Source: an uncultured Actinotalea sp.
GTDB lineage: Bacteria; Actinomycetota; Actinomycetes; Actinomycetales; Cellulomonadaceae
Length of the DNA stretch: 17,709 nucleotides
Assembly: GCF_946885855.1 (NCBI RefSeq)
Contig: NZ_CAMPHH010000036.1
Location: 1 to 17,709, forward strand
Direction: 5' to 3'
Every line of letters starts with the position of its first letter. The stretch's first letter is position 1. Under the pieces are notes generated by a model. The model did no database searches. It was not told the origin of the DNA and saw only the letters and a program-made list of their open reading frames with translations. The translations under genes were made by a program, and so were the position numbers. Shown one piece after another: positions 6,693 through 13,749 of this stretch.

Positions 6693-9600
6693 TCAGTACT
6701 GCACCTCCTGGCTGCGCCGACGGATCACGGTGACCTCGTCGCGCTGGTTCCCGGTCGGGCCGAGGTAGTTGAACGCGTAGGACAGCTGCGCGTACCCGCC
6801 GATGAGGTGGCTGGGCTTGACCAGGAGCCGCGTCAGCGAGTTGTGGATGCCGCCGCGCTTGCCCGTCGTCTCCGACAGCGGCACGTCGATGAGGCGGTCC
6901 TGCGCGTGGTGCATGTACACGGTGCCCTCGGGCATCCGGTGGGACACGATCGCGCGGGCGACGACGACGCCGTTGCGGTTGACCGCCTCGATCCAGTCGT
7001 TGTCCGCGACGCCGACCTTGGCCGCGTCCTTGTCGCTCATCCAGATCGTCGGCCCGCCGCGGGACAGCGACAGCATGAACAGGTTGTCCTGGTACTCGGA
7101 GTGGATCGACCACTTGTTGTGCGGGGTCAGGTAGCGGACCGTGATCCCGGAGGCACCCGCCGGCCCCGTGCCGTCGAGGGCGGGCTCGCCGAACAGCGCC
7201 CCCATGTCCAGGGGCGGACGGAACACCGGCAGGTTCTCGCCCAGCTCCGTCATCCAGTCGTGGTCGAGGAAGAAGTGCTGCCGGCCGCTGAGGGTGTGCC
7301 ACGGCCGTAGCCGCTCGACGTTGATCGTGAACGGTGAGTACCGCCGGCCGCCGTGCTCCGAGCCGGACCACTCCGGCGAGGTGATGACCGGCACCGGGGC
7401 CGCCTGGGTGTCGGTGAAGGTGATCTGCTTGCCCTCGTGCTCGGCGGCCATGTCCGCCATGGGCTGCCCGGTCCGCTGCTCGAGCGTGTGGAAGCCCTGC
7501 ACCGCGAGGCGGCCGTTGGTCGTGCCGGACAGGGCGAGGATCGCCTCGCAGGCGTGGACGTCCCGCGTGAGCGCGGGCCGCCCGTCCGCGACGCCCCCGG
7601 GCGTGTTGCGCACGACGCCGTTCTTGCGGGCGAGGTAGTCCACCTCCTTGTCGACCCGGTAGGTGATGCCCTTGGTCGTCGTGCCGAGCTTCTCCAGCAG
7701 GGGTCCGAGCGCACCGAGCTTCGCGGCCACCGCGCCGTAGTCGCGCTCGACGACGACGAGCTTGGGCATCGTCCGTCCGGGCACCGGCTCGCACTCCCCC
7801 GTCTTCCAGTCCCGGACCCGGCCGTGCGGGGTGGCGAGCTCGTCGGGGGTGTCGTGGAGCAGCGGGACCGCGACGACGTCCTTGCGCACCCCGAGGTGCT
7901 GCGCCCCGAGCTCGCTGAACCGGCGGGCCAGCGTGTGGAAGATGTCGAAGTCCGTGCGCGTCTGCCACGGCGGCGCGATCGCCGGGCTGAACGAGTTGAC
8001 GAACGGGTGCATGTCCGTCGTGTTGAGGTCGTGCTTCTCGTACCAGGTGGCCGCCGGGAGGACGACGTCGGAGTAGACCGTCGTGCTCGTCATCCGGAAG
8101 TCCAGCGAGAGCAGCAGGTCGAGCTTCCCGGTGGGCGCCTCCTCCCGCCAGACGACGTCGCGGGGCCGGGCCGACGGCGGCGCCTCGGTGGCCCGCATGT
8201 TGGAGTCGGTCCCGAGCAGGTGGTGCAGGAAGTACTCGTTGCCCTTGCCGGAGCTGCCCAGGAGGTTGGCGCGCCAGACGGTCAGGACGCGGGGGAAGTT
8301 CTCCGGCGCGTCGGGGTCCTCCGCGGAGAAGCGCAGACCACCGGCCTTGAGCTGCGCCGGGACGTACTCGCCGACCGGGACACCCGCCCGCTCCGCGTCG
8401 TCGGCCAGGTCCAGGGGGTTGCGGTCGAACGTCGGGTAGGACGGCATCCAGCCGAGGCGGGCGGACATCGCGATGACGTCCGCCGTCGTCATCCCGGCCA
8501 GCTTGCTGCGGGCCGGGTCCGTGGTCGCCGAGGACAGCGCGTCCGCCCCGAAGGGGTCGTACCGGAACTGGTCGGTGTTGAGGTACCAGTACGCCGTCTG
8601 GATCATCGTGCGCGCCGGCCGGAGCCAGTCCAGGGCGAAGGCGTAGTGGCTGTGCCCCGTGACCGGCCGGCACTTCTCCTGGCCCACGTAGTGCGCCCAG
8701 CCCCCGCCGTTGACGCCCTGGCACCCGGTGAGCGTCGTCAGCGCCAGGAACGCGCGGTAGATCGTGTCGGAGTGGAACCAGTGGTTCGTGCCCGCGCCCA
8801 TGAGGATCATCGAGCGCCCGCGGGAGTCCTCCGCGTTCTGCGCGAACTCCCGCCCGATGCGCTCCGCCTTCGCGGCCGGCACCCCGGTGAACCGCTCCTG
8901 CCAGGCCGGCGTGCACGGCTCGCTCGCGTCGTCGTAGCCGGTCGGCCAGCTACCGGGCAGCCCCGGCCGGGCGACGCCGTACTGCGCCAGGACGAGGTCG
9001 AAGACCGTCGTCACGAGGTGCCCGCCGACGCGACGGACCGGGACGCCGCGCGTCACGGTGCGGGCGTCGCCGTCGAGCGTGTCGAAGCGGGGAAGCCGGA
9101 CCTCGACCGCGCCCTCGGCCGCGGCGTCGTCGGCCATCGTGAGCAGCGGGTCGACGTCGCCGAGGTCGAGGTTCCACCGGCCGGCGCCCGCCTCGCCGTA
9201 GTGGAAGCCGAGGGAACCGCCGGGCACCACCGGCTTGCCGGTCCCTCGGTCGACGAGGACGGTCTTGAAGGCGGCGTTCTCGCTGTCGGCCTCCGCGCCG
9301 GGCAGGTCCGCCGCGGTGAGGAACTTGCCGGGCACGACGGCGCCGTCGACCTCGTCCAGGCGGATGAGGAACGGCAGGTCCGTGTACTTCTTGACGTAGT
9401 CGGTGAAGTAGGGCACCTGCCGCTCGACGAAGAACTCCCGCAGGGTGACGTGCCCCATCGCCATGGCGAGCGCGCCGTCGGTCCCCGGGGCCGCCGCGAG
9501 CCACTCGTCGGCGAACTTGACGTTGTCCGCGTAGTCGGGCGCGACGACGACGACCTTCTGGCCGCGGTACCGGGCCTCGGTCATCCAGTGCGCGTCCGGC

Positions 9601-10436
9601 GTGCGGGTGACGGGGACGTTGGAGCCCCACATGATCAGGTAGCCCGCGTCCCACCAGTCCCCCGACTCCGGGACGTCCGTCTGGTCGCCGAACACCTGCG
9701 GCGAGGCGACCGGCAGGTCCGCGTACCAGTCGTAGAAGGACAGCATCGGGGCGCCGAGCAGGGCGTGGTAGCGGGCACCGACGCCGTGGGACACCATCGA
9801 CATCGCGGGGATCGGGGAGAACCCCGCGACCCGGTCCGGCCCGTAGGTGCGGATCGTGTGGACCTTGGCCGCGGCGGCGATCTCGGTCGCCTCGTCCCAG
9901 GACGCGCGGACCAGACCGCCCTTGCCGCGGGCGGCCTTGTAGCGCCGGGCCTTCTCGGGGTCCTCGACGATGCTCGCCCACGCGGCCACCGGGTCCCCCG
10001 TGGCCGCCTTCGCCTCGCGGTACATCTGCAGCAGCAGGCCGCGGACGTACGGGTAGCGGATCCGCGTCGGCGAGTACGTGTACCAGCTGAACGCCGCGCC
10101 GCGCGGGCAGCCCCGGGGCTCGTACTCCGGCCGGTCCGGCCCGACGGACGGGTAGTCCGTCTGCTGCGCCTCCCAGGTGATGATCCCGTCCTTGACGTAG
10201 ACCTTCCACGAGCAGGAGCCCGTGCAGTTCACGCCGTGCGTGGAACGCACGACCTTGTCGTGGCTCCAGCGGTCCCGGTAGAAGGTGTCCGCGTCGCGGC
10301 CGCCGATCTGGTGCAGGGTGCGCAGGTCGTGGGAGACCTCCCCCTTGCGCAGGTACCGGCCCAGGCGCAGGAGGGTGTCCGATGCCGGCCCGTCCAGCCC
10401 TGCGGTCCCCTCGGTCGGCGTGGCGGTCGGGTTCAT
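6693..10436 (-). CDS. narG: Respiratory nitrate reductase alpha subunit (Mo-bisMGD)
   Basis: This 1247-residue catalytic subunit reduces nitrate to nitrite on the cytoplasmic side of the membrane. Its length fits membrane-bound NarG. The N-terminal FS0 cluster motif H-x3-C-x3-C-x34-C is intact (H67, C71, C75, C110), including the His ligand diagnostic of NarG. The molybdenum-ligand Asp is D240 in SFYDWYADLPVASPQ, matching E. coli Asp222. Other hallmark stretches are DVPESGDWW, WGSNVPVTRTPDAHW, GAGTNHWFH, GGGWAHYVGQEK, LLGSSGKGNEYF and TLSGRQHFFLDH. No Tat motif is seen, as expected. The ATG at 10436 has a GGGAG ribosome site six bases upstream. The in-frame extension to 10589 overlaps narK and lacks family similarity. 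The gene follows narK after a 73-bp gap. Confidence 0.98.
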   Translation of the reverse strand: MNPTATPTEGTAGLDGPASDTLLRLGRYLRKGEVSHDLRTLHQIGGRDADTFYRDRWSHDKVVRSTHGVNCTGSCSWKVYVKDGIITWEAQQTDYPSVGPDRPEYEPRGCPRGAAFSWYTYSPTRIRYPYVRGLLLQMYREAKAATGDPVAAWASIVEDPEKARRYKAARGKGGLVRASWDEATEIAAAAKVHTIRTYGPDRVAGFSPIPAMSMVSHGVGARYHALLGAPMLSFYDWYADLPVASPQVFGDQTDVPESGDWWDAGYLIMWGSNVPVTRTPDAHWMTEARYRGQKVVVVAPDYADNVKFADEWLAAAPGTDGALAMAMGHVTLREFFVERQVPYFTDYVKKYTDLPFLIRLDEVDGAVVPGKFLTAADLPGAEADSENAAFKTVLVDRGTGKPVVPGGSLGFHYGEAGAGRWNLDLGDVDPLLTMADDAAAEGAVEVRLPRFDTLDGDARTVTRGVPVRRVGGHLVTTVFDLVLAQYGVARPGLPGSWPTGYDDASEPCTPAWQERFTGVPAAKAERIGREFAQNAEDSRGRSMILMGAGTNHWFHSDTIYRAFLALTTLTGCQGVNGGGWAHYVGQEKCRPVTGHSHYAFALDWLRPARTMIQTAYWYLNTDQFRYDPFGADALSSATTDPARSKLAGMTTADVIAMSARLGWMPSYPTFDRNPLDLADDAERAGVPVGEYVPAQLKAGGLRFSAEDPDAPENFPRVLTVWRANLLGSSGKGNEYFLHHLLGTDSNMRATEAPPSARPRDVVWREEAPTGKLDLLLSLDFRMTSTTVYSDVVLPAATWYEKHDLNTTDMHPFVNSFSPAIAPPWQTRTDFDIFHTLARRFSELGAQHLGVRKDVVAVPLLHDTPDELATPHGRVRDWKTGECEPVPGRTMPKLVVVERDYGAVAAKLGALGPLLEKLGTTTKGITYRVDKEVDYLARKNGVVRNTPGGVADGRPALTRDVHACEAILALSGTTNGRLAVQGFHTLEQRTGQPMADMAAEHEGKQITFTDTQAAPVPVITSPEWSGSEHGGRRYSPFTINVERLRPWHTLSGRQHFFLDHDWMTELGENLPVFRPPLDMGALFGEPALDGTGPAGASGITVRYLTPHNKWSIHSEYQDNLFMLSLSRGGPTIWMSDKDAAKVGVADNDWIEAVNRNGVVVARAIVSHRMPEGTVYMHHAQDRLIDVPLSETTGKRGGIHNSLTRLLVKPSHLIGGYAQLSYAFNYLGPTGNQRDEVTVIRRRSQEVQY

Positions 10437-10479
10437 CGGTGCTCCCTCGCGTGGTGGTGCGGCTTGCGGTCGTGCGGGT

Positions 10480-10496
10480 CCGGACCTGCGGTCCGG
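10480..10496. other. Intercistronic hairpin between narK and narG
   Basis: CCGGACC (10480-10486) and GGTCCGG (10490-10496) form a perfect 7-bp stem with a TGC loop in the 73-bp gap. No U-run follows on the transcribed strand. Its place between a transporter gene and the enzyme genes suggests a role in processing or in setting relative expression, although this is not proven. Confidence 0.5.
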
Positions 10497-10509
10497 CGGT
10501 GCGTCTGGC

Positions 10510-11829
10510 TCAGCCGGGCCTCGGCGCCCCCGGGCGGGCGTAGTACACCCAGGCCAGGACGGTGCAGGCGGCGAAGTAGACCGCCGCACCGAGGAAGAAG
10601 GTCCGCGGCGGCATCGCGGCCAGCGCCATGCCGACGAGGAACGGGCCGAACGCGGCGATGGAGGCCGTCCACCCGATGACGCCGCCCGCCTGACGCTTGG
10701 GGAAGATCATCGGCATCTGCTTGAAGGTGCCCGCGTTGCCGACCCCGGCGAAGAAGAACATCGCGAGCATCCCGACGAGGAACCACGTGAACTGGCCGCG
10801 GTCGCTGGGGTCGAGGAAGAAGGCGGCGAACACGGTGCTCACCGTCATGCCGACGCCGGAGACGAAGGTCCAGACCGCGCCGCCGAACCGGTCGCAGAGC
10901 GGCCCCATCAGCGCCCGCACGAGCGAGCCCACCAACGGGCCGAGGAACGCGAACTTCAGGGGATCCGGCGCGTCGGCGAAGCTCCCGTACTCGCTGCGGA
11001 TGATGAGGGCGAGCTGTGCGGCGAACCCGCTGAACGCGCCGAAGGTCATGACGTAGATCGCCGTCATGATCCAGGTGTGCTTGTCCCGGAAGATGTCGAG
11101 CTGCTCGCGGAAGTTCGCGGTGACCGGGACCCGGCGCAGGAAGAGCGCCGACAGGACCACGCCGAGCAGCACCCAGGGGATGAGGACGAGCGCCGCGTTG
11201 TGCAGCCACACCTGCCCGCCGTCGACCGTTTCCTGCGGGCCGAACAACGACGACGTGCCGAGCAGCGCGAAGCCGATGACCCACGGCGTGAGGAACTGGA
11301 TGAGGCTCACGCCGAAGTTGCCCAGGCCCGCCTGCAGGCCCAGGGCCGTCCCGGCCAGACGCTTGGGGAAGAAGTAGCTCGTCGAGGGCATGAACCCGGA
11401 GAACGCACCGCCGCCGATGCCGACCGCCGCAGCGAGGACCAGGAGGACCCAGTAGGGCGTGGTCGGGTCCTGCAGGGCGAACATCCAGCCGACCATCGGG
11501 ATGACCATGAGGGTCGCGGTGCCGCCGACGAGCGTCTTGGTGCCCAGCATCGTCGGCAGGAACATGTAGACGATCCGCAGCAGGCCGCCCGCCAGTCCCG
11601 GGATCGCGACGAGCCAGTAGAGCTGGGCGTCGGTGAGGCCGAAACCGATCGTGTTCAGCCGCGGTGCGATGGCGCTGACGAGGAACCACAGCGCGAAGCA
11701 CAGGGTCAGGTTGAAGGTCGTGATCCACAGGGTGCGCCAGGCGAACCGGCTGTCCCAGCGCTCCGGGTGCTCCGGGTCCCACTGCGACAGGTCCGCCCGG
11801 GTCCGCTTCGTCTCGCGGGACGTCACCAT
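10510..11829 (-). CDS. narK: Nitrate/nitrite transporter, MFS NNP family
   Basis: A 439-residue polytopic protein with about 12 hydrophobic segments. It moves nitrate in, and/or exchanges it for nitrite, to feed cytoplasmic NarG. The two NNP signature segments are present: GLGNFGVSLIQ (168-178) and GVGNAGTFKQM (362-372). The two substrate-binding Arg residues of NarK are present as R85 (GGLLRIVY) and R305 (GSLVRALMGP), equivalent to E. coli R89 and R305. The ATG at 11829 is preceded by GAGGAGG at good spacing. An in-frame extension far upstream to 12543 is rejected because it crosses the regulator gene and lacks family similarity. As first gene of narKGHJI it sits next to the 197-bp regulatory region. 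Sequence does not separate a nitrate/proton symporter from a nitrate/nitrite exchanger. Confidence 0.95.
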   Translation of the reverse strand: MVTSRETKRTRADLSQWDPEHPERWDSRFAWRTLWITTFNLTLCFALWFLVSAIAPRLNTIGFGLTDAQLYWLVAIPGLAGGLLRIVYMFLPTMLGTKTLVGGTATLMVIPMVGWMFALQDPTTPYWVLLVLAAAVGIGGGAFSGFMPSTSYFFPKRLAGTALGLQAGLGNFGVSLIQFLTPWVIGFALLGTSSLFGPQETVDGGQVWLHNAALVLIPWVLLGVVLSALFLRRVPVTANFREQLDIFRDKHTWIMTAIYVMTFGAFSGFAAQLALIIRSEYGSFADAPDPLKFAFLGPLVGSLVRALMGPLCDRFGGAVWTFVSGVGMTVSTVFAAFFLDPSDRGQFTWFLVGMLAMFFFAGVGNAGTFKQMPMIFPKRQAGGVIGWTASIAAFGPFLVGMALAAMPPRTFFLGAAVYFAACTVLAWVYYARPGAPRPG

Positions 11830-11952
11830 GGCTCCTCCTCGGCGCCGGGGCGGCCGTTCCGCCCTGGCGTCGAGTGTGCGCGGGTCCCCCGCGCCGCTCC
11901 CACTGCCGACTGCCGTGTCAAAGCCTCTCCCCCCGAGGAGCCGAAGATCGTC

Positions 11953-11968
11953 TGTGATCCGCGTCACG
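11953..11968. promoter_or_regulatory. CRP/FNR-superfamily-type operator upstream of narK
   Basis: The 16-bp sequence TGTGATCCGCGTCACG is TGTGA-N6-TCACG, one base from the symmetrical TGTGA-N6-TCACA consensus of CRP-type regulators. Actinobacterial CRP homologues such as GlxR of Corynebacterium glutamicum use TGTGANNTANNTCACA, and from memory GlxR also acts at narKGHJI there. An FNR-type regulator usually prefers TTGAT-N4-ATCAA, which this does not match. No CRP-family gene is in the window. Confidence 0.6.
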
Positions 11969-11998
11969 ACGCTATCGCGAGACGCGGCGGCCGCAAGC

Positions 11999-12026
11999 CC
12001 GACGCACGGGCCCCCGGGCGTGTCGG
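11999..12026. terminator. Terminator-like hairpin right after regulator R1
   Basis: CCGAC (11999-12003) pairs with GTCGG (12022-12026), and ACG (12006-12008) with CGT (12019-12021). This gives an 8-bp stem with a 2-nt bulge that begins at the base after the R1 stop codon. There is no U-run. It fits termination of R1 before the separate nar promoter region. Confidence 0.45.
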
Positions 12027-12767
12027 TCACCACACCTCTGACGCCACGCCGGTCAGGTGCAGCACGCAGTGGCCCGGACCCACGAACGGCTCCAGACGCT
12101 CGGCCCGCACCGGCCCTTCCTCGCAGGCCAGCACGCCGCGGGCGACGCCGAGGTGGACGCTGCACACCATCTCGGTGTGCTCGCGGGCGAGGTCCAGGAA
12201 CGGGCAGTCCCACAGGTGCACGCGCTGCCCGTCCGGCTCGACCTCGGGCGCGAGGCCGAGGTCCTCCAGGTGGGTCTCCAGCAGCGCGAGCTGCCGGCGC
12301 GCGGCGCGGGCAGCCCCGGCGCCGTCGCCAGGGTGGGTCGCATCCTGGTCGGGGGCGTCCGGCCGGGTGTCGCCGGCCTCGCCCTCCCGGCGCCCGGTCA
12401 CCGACGGCGCCACGTGCCGGCGTGCCCAGGCCGCGCCCACCTGCTCGGCCTCGTCCGCGTAGCCGGCGAGGACCGCCTCGAGGAGGCGGTCGCGGAACCG
12501 GATGTCCAGCGTCGCGGCCGCCGGCCGGTCGACGGCGAGCCACAGCACCCGGGGTCGCCCGCGGGTCCCCCGGTGCTCGACCGTCCGGTCGACGAATCCC
12601 GCGGCCCGGAGCCGGTCGAGGTGCTCCCGGGCGGTGTTGACGTGCACGCCCGCCGCCGCCGCCAGGTCGTCCACGCCCAGCGGGCCGCCTGCGCGCTGGA
12701 GCTCGTGGAGGATCGCAACCCTGCTGGGCGAGGCCAGGGCCCGGGCGGCCGACGTCGTGCGCTGCAT
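12027..12767 (-). CDS. Winged-helix regulator with C-terminal Cys cluster (SufR/ArsR-like), R1
   Basis: A 246-residue predicted transcriptional regulator of the COG2345-like ArsR/SufR type. The N-terminal winged helix (about 5-80) has the recognition segment GVHVNTAREHLDRLRAAGFV and the wing RGTRGRPRVLWL. The C-terminal domain has C188 (WDCPF), C202 (MVCSVH) and C234 (PGHC), spaced C-x13-C-x31-C, plus an extra C215. SufR-type proteins use three conserved C-terminal Cys to hold an Fe-S cluster, so iron-sulphur or NO/oxygen sensing is a reasonable inference. It sits upstream of narK on the same strand and divergent from mogA, so nar, mogA and itself are likely targets. The ATG at 12767 is chosen because the winged helix starts right after it. 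No Shine-Dalgarno sequence is visible, only an AAAAATCC box. A low-complexity Asp/Ala/Gly linker occupies about 125-155. Confidence 0.85.
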   Translation of the reverse strand: MQRTTSAARALASPSRVAILHELQRAGGPLGVDDLAAAAGVHVNTAREHLDRLRAAGFVDRTVEHRGTRGRPRVLWLAVDRPAAATLDIRFRDRLLEAVLAGYADEAEQVGAAWARRHVAPSVTGRREGEAGDTRPDAPDQDATHPGDGAGAARAARRQLALLETHLEDLGLAPEVEPDGQRVHLWDCPFLDLAREHTEMVCSVHLGVARGVLACEEGPVRAERLEPFVGPGHCVLHLTGVASEVW

Positions 12768-12771
12768 GTGA

Positions 12772-12779
12772 GGATTTTT
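12772..12779 (-). promoter_or_regulatory. AT-rich box (AAAAATCC) just before the R1 start
   Basis: On the minus strand AAAAATCC ends four bases before the R1 ATG. It is a conspicuous A-run in otherwise GC-rich DNA, and a near-identical box precedes R2. It may be a -10 element of a leaderless transcript (AAAAAT-N6-ATG) or part of an operator. Confidence 0.35.
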
Positions 12780-12791
12780 GACGGTCCGCGC

Positions 12792-12803
12792 CGGGACATC
12801 CCG
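12792..12803. promoter_or_regulatory. Small inverted repeat in the R1/mogA divergent region
   Basis: CGGGA-CA-TCCCG is a perfect 5-bp inverted repeat in the 100-bp spacer between the divergent R1 and mogA genes. A dimeric regulator could use it, but a repeat this short and GC-rich may be chance. Confidence 0.2.
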
Positions 12804-12855
12804 GGACCTAGGACCCGAGGCGCCTGCAGCGCACCGGGGGGGTGGTCGCTCTGGG

Positions 12856-12861
12856 TACGGT
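12856..12861 (+). promoter_or_regulatory. Putative -10 element for leaderless transcription of mogA
   Basis: TACGGT is followed by six bases (GACCGC) and the GTG start at 12868, the leaderless TANNNT-N6-start layout. The same hexamer and spacing precede the ACAD-like gene. No clear Shine-Dalgarno sequence or -35 box is seen. Confidence 0.45.
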
Positions 12862-12867
12862 GACCGC

Positions 12868-13425
12868 GTGGACCACGGGCACCGGCACGCGCACGAGCAG
12901 CCGCACGAAGAGCGACCGGCCGGCCGACCCGAGCCCGCCGGCGGTGGTGGTGGGGTACGCGTCGCCGTCGTCGTGGCCTCGGACCGCTGCGCGCGGGGCG
13001 AGGCGCAGGACCGCTCCGGCGCCCGCGCGGCGGAGATCCTGCGCGCCGCCGGGCACGCCGTCGCACCGGTCGTGGTGGTGCCCGACGGCGCGGCGAGCGT
13101 CGGCGCCGCCGTCGCGGCGGCCGCCCGCACCGCGGACGTCGTGCTCACCAGCGGCGGCACCGGCGTCGGACCGCGCGACGAGACACCGGAGGCGACCCGG
13201 CCCCTCCTCGCGCGCGAGCTGCCCGGCATCGCGGAGGCGCTGCGCCGGCACGGCGAGCAGCACGTGGTGACCGCGGTCCTCTCGCGTGGCCTCGCCGGCG
13301 TGACGGCCGACGGCGTGCTCGTGGTCAACCTGCCCGGCAGCACCCGCGGCGTCGAGCAGGGTCTGGAGGTGCTCCTGCCCCTCCTCCCCCACGTGGTCGC
13401 GCAGGTGCGCGGCGGCGACCACTGA
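12868..13425 (+). CDS. mogA: MogA/MoaB-family molybdopterin adenylyltransferase
   Basis: A 185-residue protein that by family activates molybdopterin by adenylation, using MgATP, before molybdate insertion by MoeA. The core starts near residue 30 (VRVAVVVASDRC). It carries the MPT-binding signature TSGGTGVGPRDETPEAT (94-110) and NLPGS (154-158). Before the core is an unusual N-terminal extension with five His in the first 13 residues (VDHGHRHAHEQPHEE), then a Pro/Gly linker. The GTG at 12868 is chosen because a leaderless promoter motif precedes it. If it is wrong, the His-rich segment could be non-coding. MogA and MoaB cannot be told apart with certainty from sequence, and actinobacterial members are often just called MogA/MoaB. 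It is divergent from R1. Confidence 0.9.
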   Translation: MDHGHRHAHEQPHEERPAGRPEPAGGGGGVRVAVVVASDRCARGEAQDRSGARAAEILRAAGHAVAPVVVVPDGAASVGAAVAAAARTADVVLTSGGTGVGPRDETPEATRPLLARELPGIAEALRRHGEQHVVTAVLSRGLAGVTADGVLVVNLPGSTRGVEQGLEVLLPLLPHVVAQVRGGDH

Positions 13426-13458
13426 CAGGTACGCGGGCGGGTACGGGAGCAGGTCCGG

Positions 13459-13471
13459 CGGCCGACGGCCG
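13459..13471. terminator. Possible bidirectional hairpin between mogA and moaD
   Basis: CGGCC-GAC-GGCCG is a perfect 5-bp stem with a 3-nt loop in the 84-bp gap between the convergent mogA and moaD genes. It could serve as a shared terminator. The stem is short and has no U-run on either side. Confidence 0.3.
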
Positions 13472-13509
13472 GGACGGCGGCTGCGGACGCACCGACGGGC
13501 CGCGTGCCG

Positions 13510-13749
13510 TCAGCCGCCCGCGAAGGGCGGCAGCACGTCCACGGTGACGCCGGCCGTCAGGGGCGTGTCGGGAGCGTCGGCGCGGACGCCGCCCACGAGG
13601 AACGAGCACCGTCCCAGGACGCGCTCGAGCCCCGCGCCGTGCCGGCCCACGAGGTCGGCCTGCAGCGCGCCGAGCGTCTGGGCCGCGGCCTCCTCCGTGT
13701 CGCGGCCCGCCGCCTCGGCGGCGGCGGCGAAGTAGCGCACGGTGATCAC
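13510..13749 (-). CDS. moaD: Molybdopterin synthase sulphur carrier subunit MoaD
   Basis: A 79-residue ubiquitin-like protein that starts VITVRYFAAAAEAAGRD and ends with the diagnostic PPFAGG. The C-terminal Gly is adenylated and thiocarboxylated by a MoeB/MoeZ enzyme, and MoaD then donates sulphur in molybdopterin synthase with MoaE. The GTG at 13749 overlaps the stop of the upstream moaC-mobA gene as GTGA. This gives the normal MoaD length, so the 9-residue upstream extension is rejected. A Cys lies mid-chain (GRCSFLVGG). The MoaE partner is not in the window, while the likely activator MoeZ is at 16572-17709. Confidence 0.93.
   Translation of the reverse strand: MITVRYFAAAAEAAGRDTEEAAAQTLGALQADLVGRHGAGLERVLGRCSFLVGGVRADAPDTPLTAGVTVDVLPPFAGG

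Larger units (their letters stand above)
11830..12026 (-). promoter_or_regulatory. narK upstream regulatory region
   Basis: This 197-bp non-coding region separates regulator R1 from narK and must hold the nar operon promoter. A TTGACA hexamer reads on the minus strand at 11921-11916, but no good TANNNT lies 16-18 bases downstream of it. A second candidate is TTGCGG (11996-11991) with TAGCGT (11974-11969), spacer 16 bp, whose start point would fall inside the CRP-like palindrome at 11953-11968. Which promoter is used cannot be decided from sequence. In the first case the palindrome would sit far upstream, like an activator site. In the second it would sit on the start point, like a repressor site. 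Confidence 0.5.

Noticed and set aside
6619..8916. A 765-codon minus-strand frame inside narG
   Set aside because: It is a +1/+2 shadow of narG with Arg/Pro/Gly bias. The narG frame carries all conserved motifs through this stretch.
7353..10679. A 1108-codon open frame on the plus strand opposite narG
   Set aside because: Its translation is low-complexity Arg/Val/Gly/Asp-rich with no recognisable domain. Long antisense frames are expected opposite GC-rich coding DNA, and narG has full family evidence.
11953..11968. Reading the narK palindrome as an FNR box
   Set aside because: FNR prefers TTGAT-N4-ATCAA. TGTGA-N6-TCACG fits the CRP/GlxR class better.
12768..13343. Extension of regulator R1 upstream into the mogA region
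   Set aside because: It would run antisense through mogA with biased composition. The winged helix begins right after the ATG at 12767.
13426..13509. Possible small gene between mogA and moaD
   Set aside because: The gap is only 84 bp and contains no start with a ribosome site. It holds a short hairpin at most.
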